A DNA stretch of 64,000 nucleotides from an uncultured Prevotella sp. (GCA_946540435.1 CAMNII010000001.1:36686-100685); one strand, 5' to 3'. Positions 43,278 to 51,913 are shown, counted from the first letter of the stretch. The notes: a model not told the origin generated them from the letters alone. Numbers and translations: made by a program.

Positions 43278-45437
43278 TTAGTCTTCGTCTTTGAGTTCTG
43301 CCTCGTGGGCTGCGATGAGTGCCTGTTGTACGTCGTTGGGCACGAGCTCGTAGCTGGCGAAGGTGGTGTTGAAGGATGCGCGTCCACCAGTGAGGGAGCT
43401 GAGCGCGATGGAGTAGTTGGAGAGCTCCTTCAGGGGAACCTTAGCGGAGAGCTTCTGGTATCCTGCTTCGCTGTCCATACCCATGATGATGGCGCGGCGG
43501 CCCTGCAGGTCGCTCATCACGTCGCCCATGTAGTCGGCGGGAACGAGAACTTCGAGGTCGTAGATAGGCTCGAGGATCTTCGGTCCGGCCTCTTTGAAGG
43601 CTGCCGAGAAGGCCTGGCGTGCGGCGAGCATGAAGGAGAGCTCGTTGGAATCGACGGGGTGCATCTTTCCGTCGTAGACAATGACGCGAACGTCACGAGC
43701 ATAGGAACCGGTGAGCGGTCCTTGCTCCATACGTTCCATGACGCCCTTGAGGATGGCGGGCATGAAACGTGCATCGATGGCGCCACCGACGACGGAGTTG
43801 ATGAAGACGAGTTTGCCGCCCCATTCGAGGTTGATTTCTTCCTGCCCCTTGACGTTCATGCGGTACTCCTGTCCACCGAACTTGAAGACGGTAGGCAGCT
43901 CCATTCCTTCGGTATAGGGCTCGACAATCAGGTGGACTTCACCGAACTGACCGGCACCACCCGACTGCTTCTTATGACGGTAGTCTGCGCGTGCAGCCTT
44001 GGTGATGGTCTCGCGATAAGGAATCTTCGGCTCCTCAAATACCACGGGAATCTTCTCGTTGTTCTCCATGCGCCACTTGAGGGTGCGCAGGTGGAATTCG
44101 CCTTGTCCGTGGACGATGGTCTGCTTGAGTTCCTTCGACATCTCGACAACCCATGTCGGGTCTTCCTGACGCATCTTCTGCAGGGCTGCCATCATCTTCT
44201 CCATGTCGGAGGCGTTGGCAGAGCGGATGGCGCGTGAATACTTGGAGTTAGGATACTTGATGAAGTCGAACTGCTGCTCGGCATCTTTTGAGCAGAGGGT
44301 ATTACCGGTCTTGACGTCCTTGAGTTTGACAGTACAGCCGATATCACCGGCTTTGAGCTCGTCAACGGGGATACGGGTGGCTCCGGCACAAGCGAAGATC
44401 TGTCCGATGCGCTCCTTGGAACCGCGGTCGGCATTGTTCAGGTCGTCGCCGGGCTTCACAGTACCGCTCATCACCTTGAAGTAGGTGACTTCTCCGATAT
44501 GGGGCTCGAGGCCAGTCTTGAAGAAGTAGAGGGCTGTGGGAGCGTTGCTGTCGGGTGCTACTTCCTCACCGCGGGTGTTCTTCACGCAGGGCATGTCGGT
44601 GACGAAGGGTACGACGTTGCCGAGGAATTCCATGAGGCGGCGTACGCCCATGTCCTTGCCTGCACAGACGCAGAAAATGGGGAACAGGCTGCGGGTGGCA
44701 AGACCTTTGCGCATGCCGAGACGGATTTCGTCATCGGTGAGGTTTTCCTCTTCGAAGAATTTCTCCATGAGGGTTTCATCGTTCTCTGCGGCGGCTTCGA
44801 TGAGTTCGGCACGCATCTCCTCGGCTTTTCCCATCAGGTCGGCGGGGATATCCTCGACGATGGGCATGCCACCTTCGGGCTTCCAGGAATACTTCTTCAT
44901 GGTGAGCACGTCGATGACAGCGTTGAAGGCAGGACCGGTAGCTACGGGGAATTGTACGGGCAGGCATTTTGCTCCGTAGGTCTCCTTGAGGTTGTTGACG
45001 ATGATTTCGTAGTCGCAGTTGTCCTTGTCAAGCTGGTTGACGAGGAAGATAACGGGTTTCTGCAGTTTCTCCGTGTTACGGAAGGCGTTCATCGTGCCTA
45101 CCTCGGGGCCGTAGGTACCATTGACGAGCAGGAGGGCCTGGTCGCAGACGTTAAGGGCAGTGACGGCACCACCAACGAAGTCGTCGGAGCCTGGGCAGTC
45201 GATGAAGTTCAGCTTTTTGTTATTCCATTCCACATGGAAAACGGTGGGGAACACGGAGTAGCCATATTCCTGCTCCACGGGGAAGTAGTCGCTGACGGTG
45301 TTCTTCTGCTCTACTGTTCCGCGACGCTTGATGATTCCACTACCATAAAGCAATGCTTCGGCAAGAGTGGTCTTGCCGCTGCCCGCACTGCCAATGAGTG
45401 CGATGTTCTTGATTTCGTTTGTCTGATATACTTTCAT
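43278..45437 (-). CDS. Elongation factor G paralogue (EF-G2 type)
   Basis: A 719-residue, five-domain EF-G homologue. The P-loop is GSAGSGKTTLAEALL instead of the canonical AHVDAGKTT. Switch I lacks the RGITI motif and reads PVEQEYGYSVFPTVFH. Switch II is DCPGSDDFVGG, where canonical EF-G has DTPGHVDF, so the catalytic His is replaced by Ser. NQLDKDNCDYE corresponds to the NKxD nucleotide motif. Domains III-V are intact (GQGEFHLRTLKWRMEN, EPIYDLEVLVPADYMGDVMSDLQGRR). This matches the known Bacteroides EF-G2, reported to support translocation without GTPase activity under carbon limitation. It is monocistronic, with a palindrome in the divergent promoter region and a strong terminator. Confidence 0.92.
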   Translation of the reverse strand: MKVYQTNEIKNIALIGSAGSGKTTLAEALLYGSGIIKRRGTVEQKNTVSDYFPVEQEYGYSVFPTVFHVEWNNKKLNFIDCPGSDDFVGGAVTALNVCDQALLLVNGTYGPEVGTMNAFRNTEKLQKPVIFLVNQLDKDNCDYEIIVNNLKETYGAKCLPVQFPVATGPAFNAVIDVLTMKKYSWKPEGGMPIVEDIPADLMGKAEEMRAELIEAAAENDETLMEKFFEEENLTDDEIRLGMRKGLATRSLFPIFCVCAGKDMGVRRLMEFLGNVVPFVTDMPCVKNTRGEEVAPDSNAPTALYFFKTGLEPHIGEVTYFKVMSGTVKPGDDLNNADRGSKERIGQIFACAGATRIPVDELKAGDIGCTVKLKDVKTGNTLCSKDAEQQFDFIKYPNSKYSRAIRSANASDMEKMMAALQKMRQEDPTWVVEMSKELKQTIVHGQGEFHLRTLKWRMENNEKIPVVFEEPKIPYRETITKAARADYRHKKQSGGAGQFGEVHLIVEPYTEGMELPTVFKFGGQEYRMNVKGQEEINLEWGGKLVFINSVVGGAIDARFMPAILKGVMERMEQGPLTGSYARDVRVIVYDGKMHPVDSNELSFMLAARQAFSAAFKEAGPKILEPIYDLEVLVPADYMGDVMSDLQGRRAIIMGMDSEAGYQKLSAKVPLKELSNYSIALSSLTGGRASFNTTFASYELVPNDVQQALIAAHEAELKDED

Positions 45438-45480
45438 ATCGGTTATAGATTTAAGTGATTTAGTGGCTGTTTGCTTAAAA

Positions 45481-45529
45481 CGGGCATAAAATTAGGTATT
45501 TTTCGCCAAAATACCAAATCATTTGCCCG
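45481..45529. promoter_or_regulatory. Nested palindrome between EF-G2 and HemW-like genes
   Basis: CGGGCA, 8 bases, GGTATTTT (45495-45502), TCGCC, AAAATACC (45508-45515), 8 bases, TGCCCG (45524-45529). Both arm pairs are perfect and the spacers are equal, giving a 49-bp dyad centred between the divergent genes. It is a likely regulator site. Confidence 0.55.
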
Positions 45530-45557
45530 AAAAGTATCAAACATTTAAAACTTTTAG

Positions 45558-45565
45558 TACTTTTG
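45558..45565 (+). promoter_or_regulatory. -7 box of the HemW-like gene promoter
   Basis: TACTTTTG on the + strand, 25 bases before the ATG at 45590; it rules out the TTG at 45563 as the start. Confidence 0.6.
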
Positions 45566-45589
45566 CATCGAATTTCATGCTTTTACGTC

Positions 45590-46777
45590 ATGAAAAGAGA
45601 CGATTACACATCCAAAAGAGCCATGTCAACGAACAACGGATGCCGCAACATAGGATTGTACGTGCATATACCCTTCTGCAAGAGCCGATGCATCTACTGC
45701 GACTTCTACTCCACCGTTAGGGGGGAGCGGCAGGACGACTATGTCGATGCACTATGCCGGGAGGCTGACATGCGTCGGGATGAGGCCGACGGCCTGCGGC
45801 TGTCCTCGATATACCTCGGAGGCGGCACGCCGTCACAACTCAGCACCGGCAACATGGAGAAACTTTTCGCACACCTCGCCAAGGCCTTCGGCCTGAACGG
45901 AGACGAAGATATCGAAGTCACCATGGAATGCAACCCCGACGATGTGTCAGACGACTTTGCCAAGCAACTCGGACTGCTGCCCGTGAACAGAGTGAGCATG
46001 GGCGCACAGACCTTCAACGAGCAACGGCTCAGCATGCTGCGACGCAGGCACCATAGCGACGACGTGGCCCGTGCCATAGACCGGCTGCGACGGGCAGGCA
46101 TCAGCAACATCTCTGTCGACCTGATGTTCGGGTTTCCTGGGGAGACGATGGAGGAATGGGAACGTGACATCCACAGTGCCATCGCCCTGAAAGCCGACCA
46201 TCTGTCGGCCTACAGCCTGACCTACGAGGAAGGAACGCCGCTGATGCGCATGGTGGAACAGGGCATGGTGACACCTGTCGATGATGAACTCTCGAGAAGG
46301 ATGTACGAACGCCTCATCGACAGACTGGACGATGCAGGATACTGCCACTACGAGATCAGCAACTGGGCACTACCCCACCGACAGTCGCGTCACAACAGCA
46401 GCTACTGGGACGACACACCCTATATCGGCATCGGTGCTGCCGCACACTCCTACGACAGGAAGACACGCTCATGGAACATCGCCGACATCGACAGCTATAT
46501 ACACGCCATCGGGAAAGGGGTAAGACCTGCGGAATATGAGCTCATCGACCGGTGTACCCACTACAACGACAGGATAACGACGGCCCTGCGCACCCGGCAA
46601 GGGCTGCCCCTCAGAGAACTCAGCAGCGAAGAACGGTCGTTCTTGATGAATGCCGCCCGGCAGGCCCTCTCGCAGGGACTCCTGACCATCAGCGACGACC
46701 ACCTGCGGCTGACCCGGCAGGGACTGTTTATCAGCGACAGCATCATGTCCGACTTGATATGGATAAATGAAGAATGA
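45590..46777 (+). CDS. hemW: HemW-like radical SAM protein
   Basis: A radical-SAM protein of the HemW/HemN-like group, 395 residues from the ATG at 45590 (a second ATG at 45623 is possible). The 4Fe-4S motif CKSRCIYCDFYS has the CxxxCxxC pattern plus the extra Cys-to-Phe position typical of HemW rather than HemN. SSIYLGGGTPSQLS, VTMECNPDDVS, GLLPVNRVSMGAQTF and SVDLMFGFPGETMEEW are family segments, and the C-terminal HemN domain is present. HemW acts as a heme chaperone in E. coli and L. lactis; older annotations call it coproporphyrinogen oxidase. The frame upstream to 45563 is excluded by the promoter box. Confidence 0.9.
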   Translation: MKRDDYTSKRAMSTNNGCRNIGLYVHIPFCKSRCIYCDFYSTVRGERQDDYVDALCREADMRRDEADGLRLSSIYLGGGTPSQLSTGNMEKLFAHLAKAFGLNGDEDIEVTMECNPDDVSDDFAKQLGLLPVNRVSMGAQTFNEQRLSMLRRRHHSDDVARAIDRLRRAGISNISVDLMFGFPGETMEEWERDIHSAIALKADHLSAYSLTYEEGTPLMRMVEQGMVTPVDDELSRRMYERLIDRLDDAGYCHYEISNWALPHRQSRHNSSYWDDTPYIGIGAAAHSYDRKTRSWNIADIDSYIHAIGKGVRPAEYELIDRCTHYNDRITTALRTRQGLPLRELSSEERSFLMNAARQALSQGLLTISDDHLRLTRQGLFISDSIMSDLIWINEE

Positions 46778-46804
46778 AAAAATGAAAATATGAAAAGGTG
46801 AAAA

Positions 46805-47161
46805 ATGGAAGAAAACAGTTTTGAAACATATTGGCTGCAACATCGGCAGACGCTGCTTCAGGCAAATGAAGAATACAGGCGGGTCAGCGACAGCTACAAA
46901 ATGAAAACTGGCGCCGACTGGCTGCTGTTCGGAATACCCTTCTTCGCAGGCATACTGTTCATGAACGTCTGCGCACTGAAGAGCGAACTGCTCAGATGGC
47001 TGCTCAGTGCGCTTGTCACCATCGTATGCTATGTCATCTGCGTATGGGTGAAGTCACTGACGACAGGCGAACGCCCGTTGAGCGAAATCGAGGCAGACAT
47101 CAAAGAGGAGGCTAAGAAGGAATGGAACAGAAGACAAAAGGTACAGACGCATGGAAATTAA
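46805..47161 (+). CDS. Small membrane protein of unknown function
   Basis: I do not recognise this 118-residue protein. An N-terminal charged helix (1-35) is followed by two membrane helices (about 38-56 and 62-84, LLFGIPFFAGILFMNVCA and LLSALVTIVCYVICVWV) and a basic, charged C-terminus (SEIEADIKEEAKKEWNRRQK). The order resembles small scaffold or accessory membrane proteins. The gene starts 27 bases after hemW, across an A-rich stretch of repeated ATGAAAA-like words, and its end overlaps the trmO start by 11 bases, so it is translated with its neighbours. Confidence 0.75.
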   Translation: MEENSFETYWLQHRQTLLQANEEYRRVSDSYKMKTGADWLLFGIPFFAGILFMNVCALKSELLRWLLSALVTIVCYVICVWVKSLTTGERPLSEIEADIKEEAKKEWNRRQKVQTHGN

Positions 47162-47831
47162 AGAGATAGCCCACTTCCACTCTCCTTTCAAGACAAAGTT
47201 TGGCATTCCCAAACAAAGCGGACTGGTAGAGGAGTTGCAAGGACAAATCGTATTCAACACAGAATACAGAAATGCCGATGCCCTGCGCGGCATTGAGGAA
47301 TTCGACTACCTTTGGCTCATCTGGGCCTTCTCGGCCAACAGACATGCGGCTAACGCACTGGTCGTCAGGCCGCCACTGCTCGGCGGCAACACCAAGCTGG
47401 GTGTCTTTGCCACACGCTCACCCTTCCGACCGAACCCTATCGGCTTGTCAGCCGTGCGGCTCGTAAGAGTGGAATGGGAAAGCACACGCGGACCCATCCT
47501 CCATGTGGCGGGAGCCGACCTGATGGACGGCACGCCCATCTACGATATCAAACCCTATATCACCTATGCGGACTGCCATCCCGGCGTGCGATGCGGTTTC
47601 GTTGACGACAACCCCATCAACAGACTCCGCGTGGTCATCCCTGAAGCTGTGGAAGTTCTTTTTAGCGCACAACAGCTGTCAGCACTTCGGAAAACACTCG
47701 AGCTGGACCCCAGGCCACACTATCAGAACGACCCTCAAAAGGTCTATGGAATGCCTTTTGAAGGTCGCGATATCAAGTTTCGTGTTGCTGACGGGGTATG
47801 CTACGTGTCAGAGGCTCCCGTCTTGGCGTAA
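47151..47831 (+). CDS. trmO: tRNA (t6A37) N6-methyltransferase TrmO
   Basis: TrmO (also TsaA) methylates N6 of t6A37 in certain tRNA-Thr. The family's beta-barrel is seen in IAHFHSPFKTKFGIPKQSGLV at the start, LWLIWAFSANRH, the signature GVFATRSPFRPNPIGLSAVRLVRVE and DLMDGTPIYDIKPYITYADCHP. The 226 residues fit a full protein with the C-terminal domain (YGMPFEGRDIKFRV). It overlaps the preceding small gene by 11 bases, and its 3' end overlaps the convergent aldo/keto reductase gene by 24 bases. Confidence 0.93.
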   Translation: MEIKEIAHFHSPFKTKFGIPKQSGLVEELQGQIVFNTEYRNADALRGIEEFDYLWLIWAFSANRHAANALVVRPPLLGGNTKLGVFATRSPFRPNPIGLSAVRLVRVEWESTRGPILHVAGADLMDGTPIYDIKPYITYADCHPGVRCGFVDDNPINRLRVVIPEAVEVLFSAQQLSALRKTLELDPRPHYQNDPQKVYGMPFEGRDIKFRVADGVCYVSEAPVLA

Positions 47832-49223
47832 CTGCTCAACATATTTCCACACACGTTCCATCTCCGAGGGGATGAGGATACGCTGCGGACACTCAGGAAG
47901 ACAGTGACCGCAGCCGATGCAGTGGTCGGCCTGGCGCAGACGCGGCACGCTGCGGTCGTAGCCGATAAGGAAGGCACGGCGAGCCTTGCGATAGTCTTCC
48001 GACTGACGGTTCTCATTGACATAACCCTCCTTGATACAACGGTTGTAGAACGAGAAGATGCCGGGGATATCAATGCCGTAGGGGCAGGGCATGCAGTAAT
48101 TACACTCGTTGCAGGGAATGGTGTTCAGGTTATAGATGTCGTCGGCAATCTGCATGAGGAATGTGTCCTCATCGGCAGTAATGGGATGCAACGGAGCATA
48201 GGTGCGGATATTCTCACGCAGATGCTCCATATAGGTCATTCCGCTCAAAACGGTGAGCACTCCCTCGGGAGTACCGGCAAAACGGAATGCCCATGAGGCC
48301 ACACTGTCATCGGGCCGACGTTGCTTCATCTTGTTGACAATCATCGTCGGAACATTGGCCAGGCGACCGCCCAACAGAGGCTCCATGATGACAGCGGGGA
48401 TGCCTCGCTTCTCCAACTCTCCGTACAGATAGACGGCATCGGTGTTGCGGGAATTGATTTCGTCAGCATACTCCCAGTCGAGATAGTTCAGCTCTATCTG
48501 ACAGAAATCCCAATGGTAACGACCCTCGTCATGCCACTGCATGAGCTGGTCGAAGACTTCAACATCGCCGTGATAGGAGAAACCGAGATTACGGATGCGG
48601 CCTTGCCGCTTCTGCTCAACGAGCCAGTCGAGGATGCCGTTGTCCATATAGCGGGCGGCGAAAGCCTCCAACCCGTTCTTATCCTGAGCATGCATACCGC
48701 AGCCGTGCATCAGCAGGTAGTCTATATAATCCACCTGCAACTCTTTCAGAGAGTTCTCGAACATCGCCTGCGACTCCTTGCGTGGCCACGTGTCGGGTGA
48801 GAAATTAGACAGCTTGGTGGCTATGAAGTATTTGTCACGGGGATAACGGCTGAGGGCAACGCCTGTGGCACGTTCAGAACGACCTTGACAGTAGGCAGGG
48901 CTGGTGTCGAAGTAGTTCACACCATGGGCAATGGCATAGTCCACCTGACGGTTGATCATCTCTTGGTCAAGGGCAGCATCCGGGTTCTCGCGGGCAGCCC
49001 CATTCCCACCCTCGATAGGCAATCGCATCATGCCATATCCCAGGAGCGACACGCGGTCGCCGTTATTGGGATTTGTGCGATAGGTCATCCGGTCGGTGGG
49101 AGGTTCTACGAGCGACACGGTCGTCTTGGACTGGTCATTACAACCCGTGACGGCAACGGCAGCAGTAGCCGCCGTACCGGTTCCGAACACTTTAAAAAAC
49201 GAACGTCTGGATATCTTCTTCAT
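47808..49223 (-). CDS. Tat-exported Fe-S aldo/keto reductase, probable lipoprotein
   Basis: A 471-residue protein starting at the ATG at 49223 (a TTG two codons earlier is less likely). The N-terminus KKISRRSFFKVFGTGTAA is a twin-arginine signal, and AVTGC near residue 27 is a lipobox, so it is probably a Tat-dependent lipoprotein on the outer side of the inner membrane. The aldo/keto reductase barrel (about 40-370) has LGYGMMRLP, YFDTSPAYCQGRSE, KLSNFS and DYLLMHGC, with an active-site Asp/Tyr pattern. Two 4Fe-4S motifs follow: CNECNYCMPCPYG (near 375) and CIGCGHCLPECP (near 445). It is the last gene of a tatA-tatC-ferredoxin fusion unit. Substrate unknown. Confidence 0.88.
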   Translation of the reverse strand: MKKISRRSFFKVFGTGTAATAAVAVTGCNDQSKTTVSLVEPPTDRMTYRTNPNNGDRVSLLGYGMMRLPIEGGNGAARENPDAALDQEMINRQVDYAIAHGVNYFDTSPAYCQGRSERATGVALSRYPRDKYFIATKLSNFSPDTWPRKESQAMFENSLKELQVDYIDYLLMHGCGMHAQDKNGLEAFAARYMDNGILDWLVEQKRQGRIRNLGFSYHGDVEVFDQLMQWHDEGRYHWDFCQIELNYLDWEYADEINSRNTDAVYLYGELEKRGIPAVIMEPLLGGRLANVPTMIVNKMKQRRPDDSVASWAFRFAGTPEGVLTVLSGMTYMEHLRENIRTYAPLHPITADEDTFLMQIADDIYNLNTIPCNECNYCMPCPYGIDIPGIFSFYNRCIKEGYVNENRQSEDYRKARRAFLIGYDRSVPRLRQADHCIGCGHCLPECPQRILIPSEMERVWKYVEQLRQDGSL

Positions 49224-49260
49224 ATACAAATCCTAAGTCCTAATTGCAAACGTCTTTCTC

Positions 49261-50760
49261 CTAACACTCCCTATGCACCTCATGTCCCTCAACATAGATG
49301 GCAGGGTACGGGCGTGCAGGACACAGGTTCTCACATGCACCACAGCCAATACACCGCGACTCGTCAACGGCAGGGACAAAGACCTCCTCTCCATCCTCCA
49401 ACTCCATGGGCACCATCTCAATGGCACCGGCAGGACAATGGCGCGCACAGTTGCCGCACTCCACACGGTCAGTAACGGCCAGACAGTTGAAGTGTACCCA
49501 CACGGCATGTCCAATCTGCGTAGATGTCTTCTCCTCACGGCTGATAGGTTTGATGGCGCCGGCAGGACAGACTTCAGAGCAGCGTGTGCACTCCGGACGG
49601 CAATAGCCGCGCTCGTAGCTCATCGTGGGTTGCATGAGCTTCAGCAAATCGGTAGAGGGACGGAGCACATCGTTCGGACATTCAGCCACACACAACTGAC
49701 AACCCGTGCAGTGGCTGGCCATGTTCTTCGCACTCAACGAACCGGGAGGGGTCAGCGGCGTCGTACGTTTGGGAATGAGTTTGTCCTCTATTTCAGCCAG
49801 GCCTCCGTCGACCTTCTTCGTCGTCTGGGCCAGTACCGTTCCCGTCGTCGCTGCACCCACGCCGAATAGGAAAGCACGCCGGGACTTGTCCACCTCCCCT
49901 GCTTCGGGCTTTTCGGCCTCAGGAGCCTTGGCGGTATTGGACTTTGGAACTCTGCCATATTTCAGGGCGCCCCACTCACATTTCCCCAAGCAGTCGCCAC
50001 AAACGACACAACGGGAATAGTCAACTTGATGGGCCTTGAAATCGATACAGGCTGCTTTGCAGTGGCGCGAGCATTTGGAACAGTTGCGGCACTTGTCGGT
50101 ATCGATATATACTTTCAGCAGGGAGAACCGCGAGAGAAAGCCGAGCACGGTCCCCACAGGACATATCGTATTACAATAGGTACGGCCGTTACGCCAGGCC
50201 AACACGCCTATTATTAATAATGTAGCGATGGCGATAATGAATGTGGGAAGACTCCTCAGCCATACTTCTTTGCTATAGAACGCATAGCTGTCGAAATGGG
50301 CGGAGAGGGCAGCCAGCAGGTTGTTGCCCCAGAGATAGAGCGGCTGCAGCACGTTAGTGGCTATACGTCCAAATGAGGAATAGGGAGCCAGCAAAGCCAC
50401 AAACGACCCGACGCCGGCAACCAGCGCCACGACGAAAAGAACGAGTACGGTCCAACGCAGCCACTGCTTCGCAGGTGAATACTTGTAAGGCAGTTTCTTA
50501 CCCACACGTCCCACACGGGCTATGACATCCTGCATCACACCCAGCGGACAGACTATGGAGCAATAAAGACGGCCAAAGACAAGGGTGAGCACAACCAGTG
50601 CCACAACGACAACGGCATTCAGGGCCAGCACAGCTGGCAACAGTTGCACCTTAGCCATCCATCCGAGCCACAACCGTGCTGTTCCTGTAAAATCAAGGAA
50701 CAACATGGTAATCCCTACAAAAAAGAGAATGGCAAGAGCGGTTCTTAGAGTTTTGAGCAT
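49261..50760 (-). CDS. NapH-NapG-like fused ferredoxin with internal Tat-like segment
   Basis: A polyferredoxin of 499 residues from the ATG at 50760 (MLKTLRTALAILFF). The N-terminal half is NapH/RnfA-maturation-like: about five membrane helices, Cys motifs GRLYCSIVCPLG and GRTYCNTICPVG, then CRNCSKCSRHCKAAC and CVVCGDCLGKCEWG on the cytosolic side. At residues about 291-312, KSRRAFLFGVGAATTGTVLA looks like a Tat signal in the middle of the chain. The C-terminal half is NapG-like with four more clusters (CTGCQLCVAECP, CRPECTRCSEVCPAG, CGNCARHCPAG, CIGCGACENLCPA). It appears to be a NapH-NapG fusion that takes electrons from quinol to the periplasm. It lies between tatC and the reductase. Confidence 0.85.
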   Translation of the reverse strand: MLKTLRTALAILFFVGITMLFLDFTGTARLWLGWMAKVQLLPAVLALNAVVVVALVVLTLVFGRLYCSIVCPLGVMQDVIARVGRVGKKLPYKYSPAKQWLRWTVLVLFVVALVAGVGSFVALLAPYSSFGRIATNVLQPLYLWGNNLLAALSAHFDSYAFYSKEVWLRSLPTFIIAIATLLIIGVLAWRNGRTYCNTICPVGTVLGFLSRFSLLKVYIDTDKCRNCSKCSRHCKAACIDFKAHQVDYSRCVVCGDCLGKCEWGALKYGRVPKSNTAKAPEAEKPEAGEVDKSRRAFLFGVGAATTGTVLAQTTKKVDGGLAEIEDKLIPKRTTPLTPPGSLSAKNMASHCTGCQLCVAECPNDVLRPSTDLLKLMQPTMSYERGYCRPECTRCSEVCPAGAIKPISREEKTSTQIGHAVWVHFNCLAVTDRVECGNCARHCPAGAIEMVPMELEDGEEVFVPAVDESRCIGCGACENLCPARPYPAIYVEGHEVHREC

Positions 50761-50869
50761 AGTCGAAACCTCCCCATGTCCGCGAGCGGACACTTCTGCC
50801 TGATATCGGGAGGAAGGCAGAACAGATTATATTCTTCTTGCGACCGATACTGATATCTGCCGCTACACA

Positions 50870-51667
50870 TCAGTCATCATCGTCATCATCATCATCGTCG
50901 TCCTCATCGACATCACGCTCAGTAGCCTTGACGATAAGGATACTGGCCTCATAGAGCAGCCAGATGGGAATGGACACCAATGTCAGGGTGAAGACATCGG
51001 CGGTGGGCGTGATGATCGCTGCGATAATCAGGATGACCACAATGGCATGACGGCGGAACTGCCCCATCCACTTGGCCTTCAGTAGACCGAAAACTGCCAA
51101 GAGCCAGCTGATGACAGGTATCTCGAAGACAATACCGAACACAAGGCTCATCATGAGCATCGTATCCATGTAGCTCTGCAACGTAAGCATATTCTCCACC
51201 TCGCTGCTCACCTGATAGGTGCCCAGGAAACGGACGGTCAACGGGAAGATGAGAAAGTAGTTGATCAGTACACCTACGACAAACATCACATAGGCGCTTC
51301 CCACTACCCGACCCGCATAGCGTTTCTCACGCTGATAGAGAGCCGGAGAGATGAACTGGTAGAGCACGTAGAGCACATAGGGCGAGGCACACAACAAACC
51401 AAAGACCAGGGCTGTCTTCATATGAATCATGAACTGCTCCGTCAGACCGATATTCATCAGATGGACATCGAAAGGCTCTACGCCCAACAACTTATAAGTG
51501 ATGAAGTCGCTGTTCTTCGGAGCCAAGACAATATCGAAGAGCGTTTCCTTGAAACAGAATGCCACGATACCACACATCACTGTAACGACAATGATGCGGA
51601 TAAGACTGGAGCGCAACACATCAAGGTGCTCCCAGAATGTCAGTTCTAGTTCCTGGTCATCAGACAT
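50870..51667 (-). CDS. tatC: Sec-independent protein translocase TatC
   Basis: The multi-spanning receptor subunit of the Tat translocase, 265 residues and six membrane helices. The N-terminal cytosolic FWEHLDVLRSSLIRI carries the conserved Glu that contacts the twin-arginine motif. LFGLLCASPYVLYVLYQFISPALYQREKRY and the C-terminal helices are typical. The last residues are unusual, with ten consecutive Asp after DVDE, encoded by a GAT/GAC triplet run (50873-50902). It lies 3 bases after tatA. There is no tatB gene, as in other minimal Tat systems. Confidence 0.94.
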   Translation of the reverse strand: MSDDQELELTFWEHLDVLRSSLIRIIVVTVMCGIVAFCFKETLFDIVLAPKNSDFITYKLLGVEPFDVHLMNIGLTEQFMIHMKTALVFGLLCASPYVLYVLYQFISPALYQREKRYAGRVVGSAYVMFVVGVLINYFLIFPLTVRFLGTYQVSSEVENMLTLQSYMDTMLMMSLVFGIVFEIPVISWLLAVFGLLKAKWMGQFRRHAIVVILIIAAIITPTADVFTLTLVSIPIWLLYEASILIVKATERDVDEDDDDDDDDDD

Positions 51668-51670
51668 CGG

Positions 51671-51913
51671 CTAAGCCCATTTGTCTTTTTCCTTTGTGCT
51701 ATTATTTCCGTCAACAGGAGTGTCATCCTGCTTGTTGGCGGGAGCGGCATCCTGCTTGATGTCAGGATTGATGTCCTTCTCAATACCGTTCACACCATCC
51801 TTGAAACTTTTCACGCCCTTTCCAAGGCCTTTCATCAGTTCAGGGATCTTCTTGCCACCGAACAGAAGGAGGATAATCAAGGCGATTACAATAATTTCCT
51901 GCGTTCCTAACAT
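51671..51913 (-). CDS. tatA: Twin-arginine translocase subunit TatA/E
   Basis: The pore-forming Tat subunit, 80 residues from the ATG at 51913. [33 protein letters not shown] is the membrane helix, the FGxxKIPEL hinge and the amphipathic helix that define the family. The C-terminus is flexible and charged. The upstream frame to 51973 is excluded by the promoter. It is the first gene of the four-gene unit with tatC, the ferredoxin fusion and the reductase. Confidence 0.93.
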   Translation of the reverse strand: MLGTQEIIVIALIILLLFGGKKIPELMKGLGKGVKSFKDGVNGIEKDINPDIKQDAAPANKQDDTPVDGNNSTKEKDKWA

